Assembly (NCBI GenBank): GCA_022508745.1 | Contig: JAFLUP010000022.1 | Coordinates: 1-34,229 of the forward strand | DNA length: 34,229 bases | Reading direction: 5' to 3' | Origin: Oscillospiraceae bacterium | GTDB taxonomy: Bacteria > Bacillota > Clostridia > Oscillospirales > CAG-382 | In this document: positions 8,524 to 16,099 of the stretch, in pieces | Numbering within the stretch: position 1 is the first letter of the stretch | How the letters are laid out: every line of letters begins with the position of its first letter | The notes under the pieces: model-generated | Databases searched by the model: none | What the model was told of the DNA's origin: nothing | The model's input: only the letters and a program-made list of their open reading frames with translations | Made by a program: the position numbers and the translations under genes

Positions 8524-8551
8524 CCCCGCAGGATCTCCTGCGGGGTTTTTT
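8524..8551 (+). terminator. Strong rho-independent terminator after nfnB
   Basis: CCCCGCAGG and CCTGCGGGG form a perfect stem around a four-base loop, followed by six T. It closes the five-gene unit that starts at 2882. Confidence 0.93.
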
Positions 8552-8573
8552 CGAAAAAATCACCAGAAATCTA

Positions 8574-8602
8574 TTGACAATCACGTGATTGTGTGCTATC
8601 AT
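8574..8602 (+). promoter_or_regulatory. Promoter of the ABC exporter operon
   Basis: TTGACA (8574-8579), a 17-base spacer and TATCAT (8597-8602). The predicted transcript starts about 28 bases before the ATG at 8637. The spacer is almost filled by the palindrome at 8577-8592. Confidence 0.82.
8577..8592 (+). promoter_or_regulatory. Perfect 16-bp palindromic operator inside the exporter promoter
   Basis: ACAATCACGTGATTGT is a perfect inverted repeat overlapping the end of the -35 box and most of the spacer. A dimeric repressor (TetR, MarR or GntR type) bound here would block RNA polymerase. No regulator gene of these families is visible in the window, so the protein is unknown. Confidence 0.7.
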
Positions 8603-8636
8603 TGTACGCAAAGAGCCGAACAACGGAGGTATGCAC

Positions 8637-9527
8637 ATGGAACTGACATTTCAAAAGATCTGCAAGAGCTTCGGGGAAAAGCGCGTCCTGCAGGACGTGA
8701 ATTTCACCGCCGAAAGCGGCAAGGCGTTCGGTCTGCTGGGCAGGAACGGCGCGGGGAAAACAACCTCCATCCGCATCCTGATGAACGTCTTCCCTGCGGA
8801 CAGCGGGGAGGTTTTGCTGGACGGCAAGCCCATCCGCCGGGACGTAGGTACCTTCGGATATTTGCCGGAGGAGCGGGGATTGTACCCGAAGAAGATCATC
8901 CTCGACCAGCTCACCTACTTCGCGGAGCTGAAGGGGATGCGCCGGAAGGACGCTGTGAAAGCCATCGACTACTGGCTGGAGCGGCTGGGTATGACGGAGC
9001 ATCGCAACAAGCGGCTGGACACCCTCTCGAAAGGCAATCAGCAAAAGATCCAGCTCATCACCGCGCTGACCCACGACCCGCAGATCATCATTCTCGACGA
9101 GCCGTTTTCCGGGCTTGACCCGGTCAACGCGATGCTCTTAAAGGACGTGGTGAAGGAGGAGATCGCCCGGGGGAAGATCGTGCTCTTTTCCAGCCATCAG
9201 ATGAACTACATCGAGGAATTCTGCGACAGTATCGCCATTTTGAACGGCGGGAAGGTGGTGCTCTCCGGCGGATTGCACGAGATCAAGCGCAGCTACCCCC
9301 GGGATCGGCTGGTGGTGCGCTCGGAACAGCGGGAAGCCATCGAAAACGCCTTCGGGGACCGCTGCGTCCCCACCGAGGACGGAACTCTTCTGCTGACGAT
9401 GGATTCCCCCGCCGACAAGCCGGCGGTCATGCGCAGGCTGGCGGAGGAATTCGACGTCGACGGCGTCGGCGTCTTTGAGCCGTCTCTGAACGATATTTTT
9501 GTCTCCTACGCGGGCGAACAGGTTTGA
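8637..9527 (+). CDS. ABC-2 type exporter, ATP-binding subunit
   Basis: The 296-residue protein has GRNGAGKT (Walker A, residues 35-42), the signature LSKGNQQKIQ (about 130-139), ILDEP (Walker B, Asp 154, Glu 155), and a switch His (187 in LFSSHQM). A C-terminal extension of about 80 residues looks like the DUF4162 domain found in exporters of the NatA/drug type. The ATG at 8637 lies six bases after GGAGGT; an ATG at 8631 directly abuts the ribosome site and is less likely. The permease follows 16 bases later. Substrate unknown; candidates are sodium (NatA), antibiotics or peptides. Confidence 0.92.
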   Translation: MELTFQKICKSFGEKRVLQDVNFTAESGKAFGLLGRNGAGKTTSIRILMNVFPADSGEVLLDGKPIRRDVGTFGYLPEERGLYPKKIILDQLTYFAELKGMRRKDAVKAIDYWLERLGMTEHRNKRLDTLSKGNQQKIQLITALTHDPQIIILDEPFSGLDPVNAMLLKDVVKEEIARGKIVLFSSHQMNYIEEFCDSIAILNGGKVVLSGGLHEIKRSYPRDRLVVRSEQREAIENAFGDRCVPTEDGTLLLTMDSPADKPAVMRRLAEEFDVDGVGVFEPSLNDIFVSYAGEQV

Positions 9528-9543
9528 AAGGAGAGGAACAGCC

Positions 9544-10791
9544 ATGAAACAGTTTCGGAAGATTTTCCGCTTTGAATTTCTGAATTTGCTGACCAAAAAG
9601 GTATTCATCGGCGTGACGCTCCTCCTCATCCTCGCCATCGTCGGCGTCACCTTCTATCCCCGCATCGCCTCGCTGTTTGAAAGCGACGAACAGACGCAGG
9701 GCGGAGGCGCCATGCCCATTTTGCTGGTGGTGAGTCCGACAGAAGAAGATATGCCTCTGGTGCGGGAGACCTTCTCCGGCGCGTTCCCTGGATACCACAT
9801 CTGCGTGCAAACCGAACGCCCGGAGGAAGCGCAGATGGAAACCATCCTCACCGACGGGCTCACAGAGGGCATCTTCGTGCTGGAGGACTGGACGTCCTAC
9901 ACCTACTATGTGGGCAACAAAGGGATGTACGACACCCGGGCGGAGATCGCGGACGAAGTGCTGCGAACCCTCTATCGCGTGCGCGCCATGACGGACGGCG
10001 GGCTTTCGGCGGAGGAGGCACAGACCATCCTCTCCACGCAGGTGACCCATAAGACCGTCACCCTCTGGAAGGACCAGCTGCAGAACTATTTCTACACCTA
10101 TATCATGGTGTTCGCCCTGTATATGGCCATTCTGCTCTACGGGCAGATCGTCGCCACCAACGTGGCGAGCGAAAAAAGCTCCCGCGCCATGGAGTTGCTG
10201 GTGACGAGCGCGGATCCGGTCAGCATGATGTTCGGCAAGGTGCTGGCATCCTGCCTGGCGGGGCTTTCACAGCTCGCCGCCGTCTTCGGCGCGGCGCTGA
10301 TCTGCTTCCGGGTGAACGCTTCCTACTGGGGGGATAACCCCATCATCGGGATGTTCTTCGATATCCCCGCGTGGCTGCTTGGCTATATGCTGGTGTTCTT
10401 CGTGTTGGGCTTCCTGTTCTTCGCCTTCCTGTACGGAGCGGTGGGCTCCACCGTTTCCAAAATGGAGGACGTGAACACGGCGGTCATGCCCATCACCATG
10501 CTGTTCATCGTCGCTTTCGTGGTGGTGATCTCCGCGCTGGGCAGCGGCGTGGTGGACGGAACCATCATGCGCATCTGCTCCTTCCTGCCCTTTACCTCCC
10601 CCATGGCCATGTTCGCCCGTATCGCCATGAGCATGGTGCCAGTCTGGGAGATCGCCCTGTCCCTCGCCATCCTCGCCGTGTCGGTGGTGGGCGTGGGCGT
10701 ACTTTCCGCGAAGATCTACCGCGTGGGCGTGCTGCTCTACGGCACCCGTCCGAAGATGCGGGAACTGATCAAAGCCATCCGCAACGCGTAA
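9544..10791 (+). CDS. ABC-2 type exporter, permease subunit (NatB-like)
   Basis: The 415-residue protein has one N-terminal transmembrane segment (VFIGVTLLLILAIVGVTF, near residue 20), a large extracytoplasmic region of about 150 residues, and then about five to six transmembrane segments. It contains the VASEKSSRAMELLVTSADP motif that is typical of ABC-2/NatB permeases. AAAGGAGAGG precedes the ATG. It pairs with the ATPase at 8637 in one exporter. Confidence 0.9.
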   Translation: MKQFRKIFRFEFLNLLTKKVFIGVTLLLILAIVGVTFYPRIASLFESDEQTQGGGAMPILLVVSPTEEDMPLVRETFSGAFPGYHICVQTERPEEAQMETILTDGLTEGIFVLEDWTSYTYYVGNKGMYDTRAEIADEVLRTLYRVRAMTDGGLSAEEAQTILSTQVTHKTVTLWKDQLQNYFYTYIMVFALYMAILLYGQIVATNVASEKSSRAMELLVTSADPVSMMFGKVLASCLAGLSQLAAVFGAALICFRVNASYWGDNPIIGMFFDIPAWLLGYMLVFFVLGFLFFAFLYGAVGSTVSKMEDVNTAVMPITMLFIVAFVVVISALGSGVVDGTIMRICSFLPFTSPMAMFARIAMSMVPVWEIALSLAILAVSVVGVGVLSAKIYRVGVLLYGTRPKMRELIKAIRNA

Positions 10792-10809
10792 GGCAAGAAA
10801 GGATTCGCC

Positions 10810-11115
10810 ATGAAAAACGTGCGCATCACCGTGATGAGAAAGGCGCTGTACCCGGATCTGATCGCCAAATACGAAAACCCCATCGAACACGCCTGTGACC
10901 TGCAGGAGGGGCAGAGCTGGATAGCGGACGCGGGGAAACAGCCGGAGGGCTTCTGCGACAGCGCGTGGGAGAGCCTCTCCCCCTTCGTACTCGCCCTCTC
11001 CCGCGGCGGCGGGAACTTCTACGACGGGTGGATGAAGGATCCCCACACCGCCATGCTTTCCTGCAACGACGGCTTCCGCCCGGTCAGCTTTCTGCTGGAA
11101 GCGTTGGAGGAATAA
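10810..11115 (+). CDS. TIGR04076 family protein
   Basis: This 101-residue soluble protein begins MKNVRITVMRKALYPDLIAKY and has the conserved CDLQEGQSW and DGFRPVSFLLE segments that I associate with TIGR04076, a small family of unknown function. Cysteines sit at about 29, 48 and 82. AAAGGA lies before the ATG, 18 bases after the permease stop, so it is likely the third gene of the exporter transcript. The strong terminator at 11125 follows. Function is not known. Confidence 0.78.
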   Translation: MKNVRITVMRKALYPDLIAKYENPIEHACDLQEGQSWIADAGKQPEGFCDSAWESLSPFVLALSRGGGNFYDGWMKDPHTAMLSCNDGFRPVSFLLEALEE

Positions 11116-11124
11116 AAAAGAATC

Positions 11125-11166
11125 CCCGGCGGGAGGTCGTCCAACCTTCCGCCGGGTCATTTTTCC
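11125..11166. terminator. Bidirectional terminator between convergent genes
   Basis: A 12-bp stem (11125-11136 with 11145-11156, one G-T pair) around an eight-base loop, with T-rich sequence after it (TCATTTTT) and A-rich sequence before it (AATAAAAAAG). It can serve the plus-strand gene at 10810 and the minus-strand lipoprotein gene. Confidence 0.88.
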
Positions 11167-11170
11167 GTTT

Positions 11171-11902
11171 CTATGCTTCTTCAAACGCGGCAAGCAGAGC
11201 TTTCGCGCCTTGTAAATCCCCCGCCGTGACGGTCAGCGTATACAGTCCGTCGCTCCGAAGCAGGTATACCTGCAACTGGCAGACCGCCCTTCCGTTCATG
11301 GATGCGGTCAGGGAGAGCGCCTCGTGCGGTTCCCCCAGCAGCGAAACGGCCACGGAGGCCGCGCGCACATCCGTCGCGCCCGCGTCCGTCCATGAGGCGG
11401 ACAAACTCCCGCGAAATGCTTCGATCAAAAGGGGTTCCGTCAACCCCTGCACCGTTTCCAACGCCGTGTACGTCGCGCTGACGGAGCGGGAGCCGTCCTC
11501 TGCGGACGCGAAAAACAGCATGTCCGGCGCGGAGGCGGGATCTCCCCCCCATCCCTCCGGCAGGCGGAAGCACAGACCGGCGCAGACGGCAAGTGTTTCG
11601 CCGTGCGGAGGAGGTTCCTCGCCGCCGACGCTGCTTTCGCTGCCGATACTGCTTTCGTTCGCGGAACTGCTTTCCTCCGAGAAGCTGCTTTCCTCCGAGA
11701 AGCTGCTTTCCTCCACCGGGTCGGAGATCGTCGGCTTACTGGCCGAAGAAGGCTCCGAAACCGAAGGAGTGGAAAGAACGTCCTGCGAGGAGGGTTCCGC
11801 GGAGGTTTCCGCGGAGATTTCTGCCGATGTTCCGGGCTTGCAGCCGGCAACCCATATACAAAGCAGCACACACCCTGCAAGCAGGCAAATTCCCTTCCGC
11901 AT
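11171..11902 (-). CDS. Secreted lipoprotein with Ser/Glu-rich linker
   Basis: The 243-residue product begins MRKGICLLAGCVLLCIWVAGC, a type II signal peptide with the lipobox VAGC and lipid-bearing Cys 21. Residues about 25-100 are a low-complexity linker of Ser, Glu, Pro and Ala with repeats of the type SFSEES. The last 140 residues are a compact domain containing CFRLPEGWGGD and AVCQLQVYLLRSDGLYTLTV, which I do not recognise. I chose the ATG at 11902 because the promoter at 11937-11965 puts transcription start about 28 bases upstream; the frame stays open further 5' but would begin before the promoter. Likely a membrane-anchored surface protein. Confidence 0.83.
   Translation of the reverse strand: MRKGICLLAGCVLLCIWVAGCKPGTSAEISAETSAEPSSQDVLSTPSVSEPSSASKPTISDPVEESSFSEESSFSEESSSANESSIGSESSVGGEEPPPHGETLAVCAGLCFRLPEGWGGDPASAPDMLFFASAEDGSRSVSATYTALETVQGLTEPLLIEAFRGSLSASWTDAGATDVRAASVAVSLLGEPHEALSLTASMNGRAVCQLQVYLLRSDGLYTLTVTAGDLQGAKALLAAFEEA
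11667..11714 (-). repeat. 18-bp tandem repeat in the lipoprotein linker
   Basis: The plus-strand unit CTGCTTTCCTCCGAGAAG occurs twice without change (11667-11684, 11685-11702) and a third time for its first 12 bases. It encodes six-residue repeats of the SFSEES kind, so slippage would change linker length without breaking the frame. Confidence 0.9.
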
Positions 11903-11936
11903 CCCTTCGCCCTTCTTTCCCCTGTTTTCTGCGGAT

Positions 11937-11965
11937 ATTGTAGCAAATTCCGTCCCGTTTGTCAA
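11937..11965 (-). promoter_or_regulatory. Promoter of the lipoprotein gene
   Basis: On the minus strand, TTGACA (11965-11960), 17 bases, TACAAT (11942-11937). It decides the start codon at 11902. Confidence 0.82.
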
Positions 11966-12030
11966 GCGGTCCTTTGCCAAGCCGCTTTCGCGCCGGGCGG
12001 TATTTTTTTGCAAAACTCCCGTCCTTTCTC

Positions 12031-12059
12031 TTGCAAAACCATTCTTTTTGTGGTATACT
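12031..12059 (+). promoter_or_regulatory. Promoter of the TIR protein gene
   Basis: TTGCAA (12031-12036), 17 bases, TATACT (12054-12059). It points away from the lipoprotein promoter and gives a leader of about 43 bases. Confidence 0.78.
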
Positions 12060-12108
12060 TAAGCCATGATAAACTTATGAATGACCGACAGGATCGGAGG
12101 CGAAACGA

Positions 12109-13950
12109 ATGTCGGTATTTACATGCAAAATGTGTGGAGGCAAATTGGAGATCCCGGACGGGAAAACGGTGGTCGTGTGCGATTACTGCGGCATCAAGCA
12201 GACCCTTCCCAGATTGGACAGCGACCGCAAAGCGAACCTCTACGAACGGGCGAATCACTTCCGCCGGAACAACGACTACGACAAGGCGGAAGGGATCTAC
12301 GAGCAGATCCTCAACGAGGACAGCAAGGACGCCGAGGCGTATTGGTCGTTGGTGCTCTGCCGCTACGGCATCGAGTACGTGGAGGATCCTGCCACGAAAA
12401 AGCGCGTCCCCACGGTCAACCGTGCGCAGTTCACCTCCATTTTTTCGGACGAGGATTACAAATCCGCCCTGCTGCACGCGGATCTGCTGCAAAGAGAGGT
12501 CTACGAAGCGGAAGCGAAGGCCATCGACGAGATCCAGAAGGGCATCCTCGCCATCTCCGAAAAGGAAAAACCCTTCGACGTGTTCATCTGCTACAAGGAG
12601 ACGGACGCCAACGGCAGACGGACGCAGGACAGCGTTCTGGCAAACGACCTTTACCACCAGCTGACCCAGGAAGGGTTCAAGGTGTTCTTTGCGAAAATCA
12701 CGCTGGAGGACAAGCTGGGGATCGCTTACGAGCCCTATATCTTCGCCGCGCTGCACTCCTCCAAGGTCATGGTAGTGCTGGGTACCAGGCCGGAGCATTT
12801 CAACGCCGTGTGGGTCAAAAACGAGTGGAGCCGGTATCTGGCACTGATCAAAAAAGGGGAAAAGAAGGTTCTCATCCCCGCTTACCGGGACATGGATCCC
12901 TACGATCTGCCGGAGGAATTCTCCCATTTGCAGGCGCAGGATATGTCCAAGCTGGGCTTCATGCAGGATCTGCTGCGGGGGATCAAGAAGATCATCGGGC
13001 GCGAGGAAGCGCCCAAGGTCCGCTTTGAAGCTCCCTCCCATGACAAAGAATCGGATCTTTCCACCCTGCTCAAGCGGGTACATATCTTCCTGGAAGGGCA
13101 GGATTGGGAAAGCGCCGACATCTATTGCGAAAAGATGCTGGATATCGACCCGGAAAACGCCGACGCGTATGTCTGCAAGCTGCTCGCCCAGTTGAAGCTG
13201 CCGTCGCTGAACCGTCTGTCAAGCTGTACCACCCTGCCGGAGCAATGCCCCGCCTACCAAAACGCCGTCCGCTTTGCGGATCCGGACACCACGGAGCTGC
13301 TGGTGGCGTGCAACCGCAGGATCAAGGAAAAGCTCAGCCAGGAGAAACAGCGCCGGAACGAGCGGGAAGCGCTGATCGCAAGCCTCAACGCCGCGAAGAT
13401 CGACAAAGAGGCCATGTGCGACCGCAAAAACCAGCTGACCATGCAGCTCCAATCGAAGGAGCGCGCCGCAGGCGCTGCGCAGGACGTGCAAAAAAAGGCA
13501 AAGAGCCTTCTGACCTTTTCCATCATCCATCTGGTCTGCCTTTTCCTGCTATTCCCCTTTGGGGGCGCGATCGGCGCGTATTCAAATGATTCCCTCGACG
13601 ATCTGTTCGGCATCATTCTCCTCATTTGGATCGCGGTCACCGTGTGCTGCCTCGTGCTTTCCCGGAGGCTGAAAGCGGCGCAGGTGAAAGCGGGTATGAT
13701 GACGCCGCAGAACGATGCCTGGAAAGTCGGCGCGTCCATTATCTTTATCGTTGTACTGGTCTTCTGTTACGGCTTCTTCGGTTTGAACCAGGCGCGCAAG
13801 GTCATAAAGCGAAACAGCGAAGCGCTTGCCCTGAACACCCCGGAGCAGCTGAACCGCATCCGGGCGCAGATACAGGACATCAACACCGGTCTCATCGAGA
13901 TGGATCGAGTCATCTTCGATACGGAACAGCGGCTTCTGGCCTATCGGTAA
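12109..13950 (+). CDS. Zinc-ribbon / TIR domain / coiled-coil / transmembrane fusion protein
   Basis: The 613-residue protein combines: an N-terminal zinc ribbon (Cys 6, 9, 23, 26); a TPR-like helical hairpin (about 43-75); a TIR domain (about 154-260) opening with PFDVFICYKETD; a second TPR-like hairpin (about 315-350); a Gln/Lys/Glu-rich coiled coil (400-465); and three transmembrane segments (about 467-487, 498-516, 541-557) with a short helical tail. VWVKNEWSRYL places Glu at about 238 four residues after a Trp, the position of the catalytic Glu in NAD-cleaving TIR domains such as SARM1. Bacterial TIR proteins are often NADases or signal makers in phage defence, but no partner defence gene is seen here. 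GGAGG lies eight bases before the ATG. Domain calls are by eye. Confidence 0.85.
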   Translation: MSVFTCKMCGGKLEIPDGKTVVVCDYCGIKQTLPRLDSDRKANLYERANHFRRNNDYDKAEGIYEQILNEDSKDAEAYWSLVLCRYGIEYVEDPATKKRVPTVNRAQFTSIFSDEDYKSALLHADLLQREVYEAEAKAIDEIQKGILAISEKEKPFDVFICYKETDANGRRTQDSVLANDLYHQLTQEGFKVFFAKITLEDKLGIAYEPYIFAALHSSKVMVVLGTRPEHFNAVWVKNEWSRYLALIKKGEKKVLIPAYRDMDPYDLPEEFSHLQAQDMSKLGFMQDLLRGIKKIIGREEAPKVRFEAPSHDKESDLSTLLKRVHIFLEGQDWESADIYCEKMLDIDPENADAYVCKLLAQLKLPSLNRLSSCTTLPEQCPAYQNAVRFADPDTTELLVACNRRIKEKLSQEKQRRNEREALIASLNAAKIDKEAMCDRKNQLTMQLQSKERAAGAAQDVQKKAKSLLTFSIIHLVCLFLLFPFGGAIGAYSNDSLDDLFGIILLIWIAVTVCCLVLSRRLKAAQVKAGMMTPQNDAWKVGASIIFIVVLVFCYGFFGLNQARKVIKRNSEALALNTPEQLNRIRAQIQDINTGLIEMDRVIFDTEQRLLAYR

Positions 13951-14013
13951 GGGAGCCGCCCGGCAGATTTCAAAAGTTTTCACCCCATCAAAAACAGGAA
14001 GGAGCCTTCCATC

Positions 14014-15078
14014 ATGAAACAGTTCAACATCGCCATCATCGGGCAGGGCAGAAGCGGCAGAGATATCCACGGTCTGCACCTGAAAAAGGACACGGAGCGC
14101 TTCCGCGTGGTCGCCGTCGTGGAAAAACTGGAAAAGCGTCTTGCGCGCGCCGCGCAGGAGTACGGCTGCGACGTGTACGAGGATTACACTTCGCTGTTTG
14201 CCCGTAAGGACATCGACCTGGTGGTCAATTCCTCCCCCAGCCACCTGCATTACGCCATCAGCAAGGATCTGCTGGAGCACGGCTTCAACGTCCTTTGCGA
14301 GAAGCCCTGCGTCCCCACCGTCGCGGAGTTCGACGATCTGTGCGAGACGGCGAAGCGCAACGGCTGCCATTTTCTGGTATTCCAGCAGAGCCGGTTCGCC
14401 AACTATTTCCTGAAAGTCAAGGAGGTCATTGCCTCCGGCAAGCTGGGGCGCATCGTACATGTGGGCATCCAGTTCAACGGCTTTGCCCGCCGGTGGGATT
14501 GGCAGTGCTGTCTGGACCACAACGGCGGCAACCTTGCCAACACCGGTCCGCATCCGCTGGATCAGGCGCTCAACCTGTTGGACGCATACGATCAGGAGCT
14601 GGGCATCTTCTGCAAGATGGACCGCTGCAATACCTTCGGCAACGCGGAGGACTACGTGAAGCTGATCCTGACGGCTCCCGACCGCCCGCTGATCGATCTG
14701 GACATCTCCTCCTGTGACGCATACCCCTCCTACACCTATAAGGTGGAAGGCACCCGTGGCACCCTCAAGGGCAGCATGGCGCACATCGATTGGAAGTATT
14801 TCAAGGAAGAGGAAGCCCCTGCGCAGACCCTCATCCGCACCCCGCTGTACGTGGACGAGGAGCAAATGCCCGCCTACTGCTCAGAGAAGCTCACCTGGTA
14901 CGAGGAAAGCTGGGAAGGCGATCCGCAGGCGCCCTTCATCGCCGCGGTACAGACCTATTACGACCAGATCTACGATCTGCTGTTGAACGGTCGCGAGCAT
15001 GACATCAAACTCTATCAGGTGCGGCAGCAGTTGGACGTCATCCGCAAGTGCCATGAGATGAACCCGCAAATCAGTTAA
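14014..15078 (+). CDS. Gfo/Idh/MocA family oxidoreductase
   Basis: The 354-residue protein starts with a Rossmann fold (NIAIIGQGRSGRDIHG, glycine motif at 10-15) and carries the family EKP motif (Glu 96, Lys 97, Pro 98) whose Lys is catalytic. GPHPLDQALNLLD matches the conserved region bearing the active-site His. Members oxidise or reduce sugars, inositols and related alcohols with NAD(P); the substrate cannot be told. The ribosome site AAGGAG sits in a short palindrome (GGAAGGAGCCTTCC, 13997-14010). No terminator is clear after the TIR gene, so read-through is possible. Confidence 0.88.
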   Translation: MKQFNIAIIGQGRSGRDIHGLHLKKDTERFRVVAVVEKLEKRLARAAQEYGCDVYEDYTSLFARKDIDLVVNSSPSHLHYAISKDLLEHGFNVLCEKPCVPTVAEFDDLCETAKRNGCHFLVFQQSRFANYFLKVKEVIASGKLGRIVHVGIQFNGFARRWDWQCCLDHNGGNLANTGPHPLDQALNLLDAYDQELGIFCKMDRCNTFGNAEDYVKLILTAPDRPLIDLDISSCDAYPSYTYKVEGTRGTLKGSMAHIDWKYFKEEEAPAQTLIRTPLYVDEEQMPAYCSEKLTWYEESWEGDPQAPFIAAVQTYYDQIYDLLLNGREHDIKLYQVRQQLDVIRKCHEMNPQIS

Positions 15079-15085
15079 GCGAAAT

Positions 15086-16048
15086 ATGCTCTACAACACC
15101 GTTAAAAAGGTTTATCAAGGCAAGGTGTTTCCCCGCGCCGACGAGGACGGTGCCGTCTTTTACTACGCGCCGGAGGACTTCCCCGGTCTGCAAAAGCAGG
15201 CGTACCCGTTCCGTTCCTCGAAGGGGCATACGCTTTCGGGGTACCTGTACTTCCGTGAAGGATACCGGACAGACCGGCTGGTAGTGTTCGACCACGGCAT
15301 CGGATCCGGACACCGGGGGTACATGAAGGAAATCAACCTGCTGACCGAACACGGCTTCCGGGTCTTTGCGTATGACCACACCGGCTGCATGGAGTCCGGC
15401 GGGGAGACCACGGGCGGGCTTTGCCACTCCCTCGTGGATCTGGACGACGCCCTCTCCGCGCTAAAACAGGACGAGGCGTTTCGTTCTCTGGATGTTTCCG
15501 TGATGGGGCATAGCTGGGGCGCCTTTTCCACCCTGAACATCGCCGCTTTTCATCCGGACGTCAGCCACATCGTCGCCATCGCGGGATTCCGCTCCTTTGC
15601 CGCCATGGTAAGGCAATCCTTCGGCGGACTTTTGAAGAAAACCGGCGAACGGATCTACCGGGAGGAAGCCGCGCTGAATCCCCGGTACAGCGGTGCGGAC
15701 GCGGTGGAAACGCTGAAGAACACCTCCGCGAAGGCGCTTGTGATCCACTCGACGGACGACCCCATCGTCAGCTACAAGAAGCATTTTTCCGCCATGCGGG
15801 AAGCGCTGTCGAACTGCAAAAACATTGCCTTTTACAGCGTGGACGGGAAACGGCACAACCCCAACTACACCCAAGACGCCGTCGCCTACAAGGACGCGTT
15901 CTTCAAGACTTACCAAAAAGCGCTGAAAAAAGGCAAACTGACCACCAACGCGGAAAAAACCGCGTTCAAGAACAGCTTTGACTGGGAGCGCATGACAGCG
16001 CAGGACGAAACCGTCTGGAAGGTCATATTTGAATTTTTGGACAAGTAA
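15086..16048 (+). CDS. Alpha/beta hydrolase (serine hydrolase)
   Basis: The 320-residue protein has the alpha/beta hydrolase plan: VFDHGIGSGHRG as the oxyanion region, the nucleophile elbow GHSWG (Ser about 143), a likely acid in VIHSTDDPIVSY and a His in GKRHNP. No signal peptide is present, so it acts in the cytoplasm. The C-terminal 50 residues are Lys-rich and helical. It begins seven bases after the oxidoreductase stop and has no clear Shine-Dalgarno sequence, suggesting coupled translation. Substrate unknown; esterase, lipase or peptidase are all possible. Confidence 0.86.
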   Translation: MLYNTVKKVYQGKVFPRADEDGAVFYYAPEDFPGLQKQAYPFRSSKGHTLSGYLYFREGYRTDRLVVFDHGIGSGHRGYMKEINLLTEHGFRVFAYDHTGCMESGGETTGGLCHSLVDLDDALSALKQDEAFRSLDVSVMGHSWGAFSTLNIAAFHPDVSHIVAIAGFRSFAAMVRQSFGGLLKKTGERIYREEAALNPRYSGADAVETLKNTSAKALVIHSTDDPIVSYKKHFSAMREALSNCKNIAFYSVDGKRHNPNYTQDAVAYKDAFFKTYQKALKKGKLTTNAEKTAFKNSFDWERMTAQDETVWKVIFEFLDK

Positions 16049-16057
16049 ATAAAACGC

Positions 16058-16096
16058 TCGGAGCGCCCTCCGTAAAAGGAAGGCGCTCCGATTTTT
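16058..16096. terminator. Bidirectional terminator between the hydrolase and sigma factor genes
   Basis: TCGGAGCGCC (16058-16067) pairs with GGCGCTCCGA (16082-16091), extended inside by TCC/GGA past one mismatch, and is followed by TTTTT on the plus strand and by a T-rich run on the minus strand. It separates convergent genes. Confidence 0.9.
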
Positions 16097-16099
16097 GTT

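Noticed and set aside
12109..13950. Calling the TIR protein a proven Thoeris or CBASS component
   Set aside because: No ThsA, SMODS or other defence partner, and no neighbouring restriction or toxin gene, is visible in the window.
13997..14010. Hairpin GGAAGGAGCCTTCC as a translation switch for the oxidoreductase gene
   Set aside because: The stem is only five pairs once a realistic loop is allowed, so it is too weak to claim control from sequence alone.
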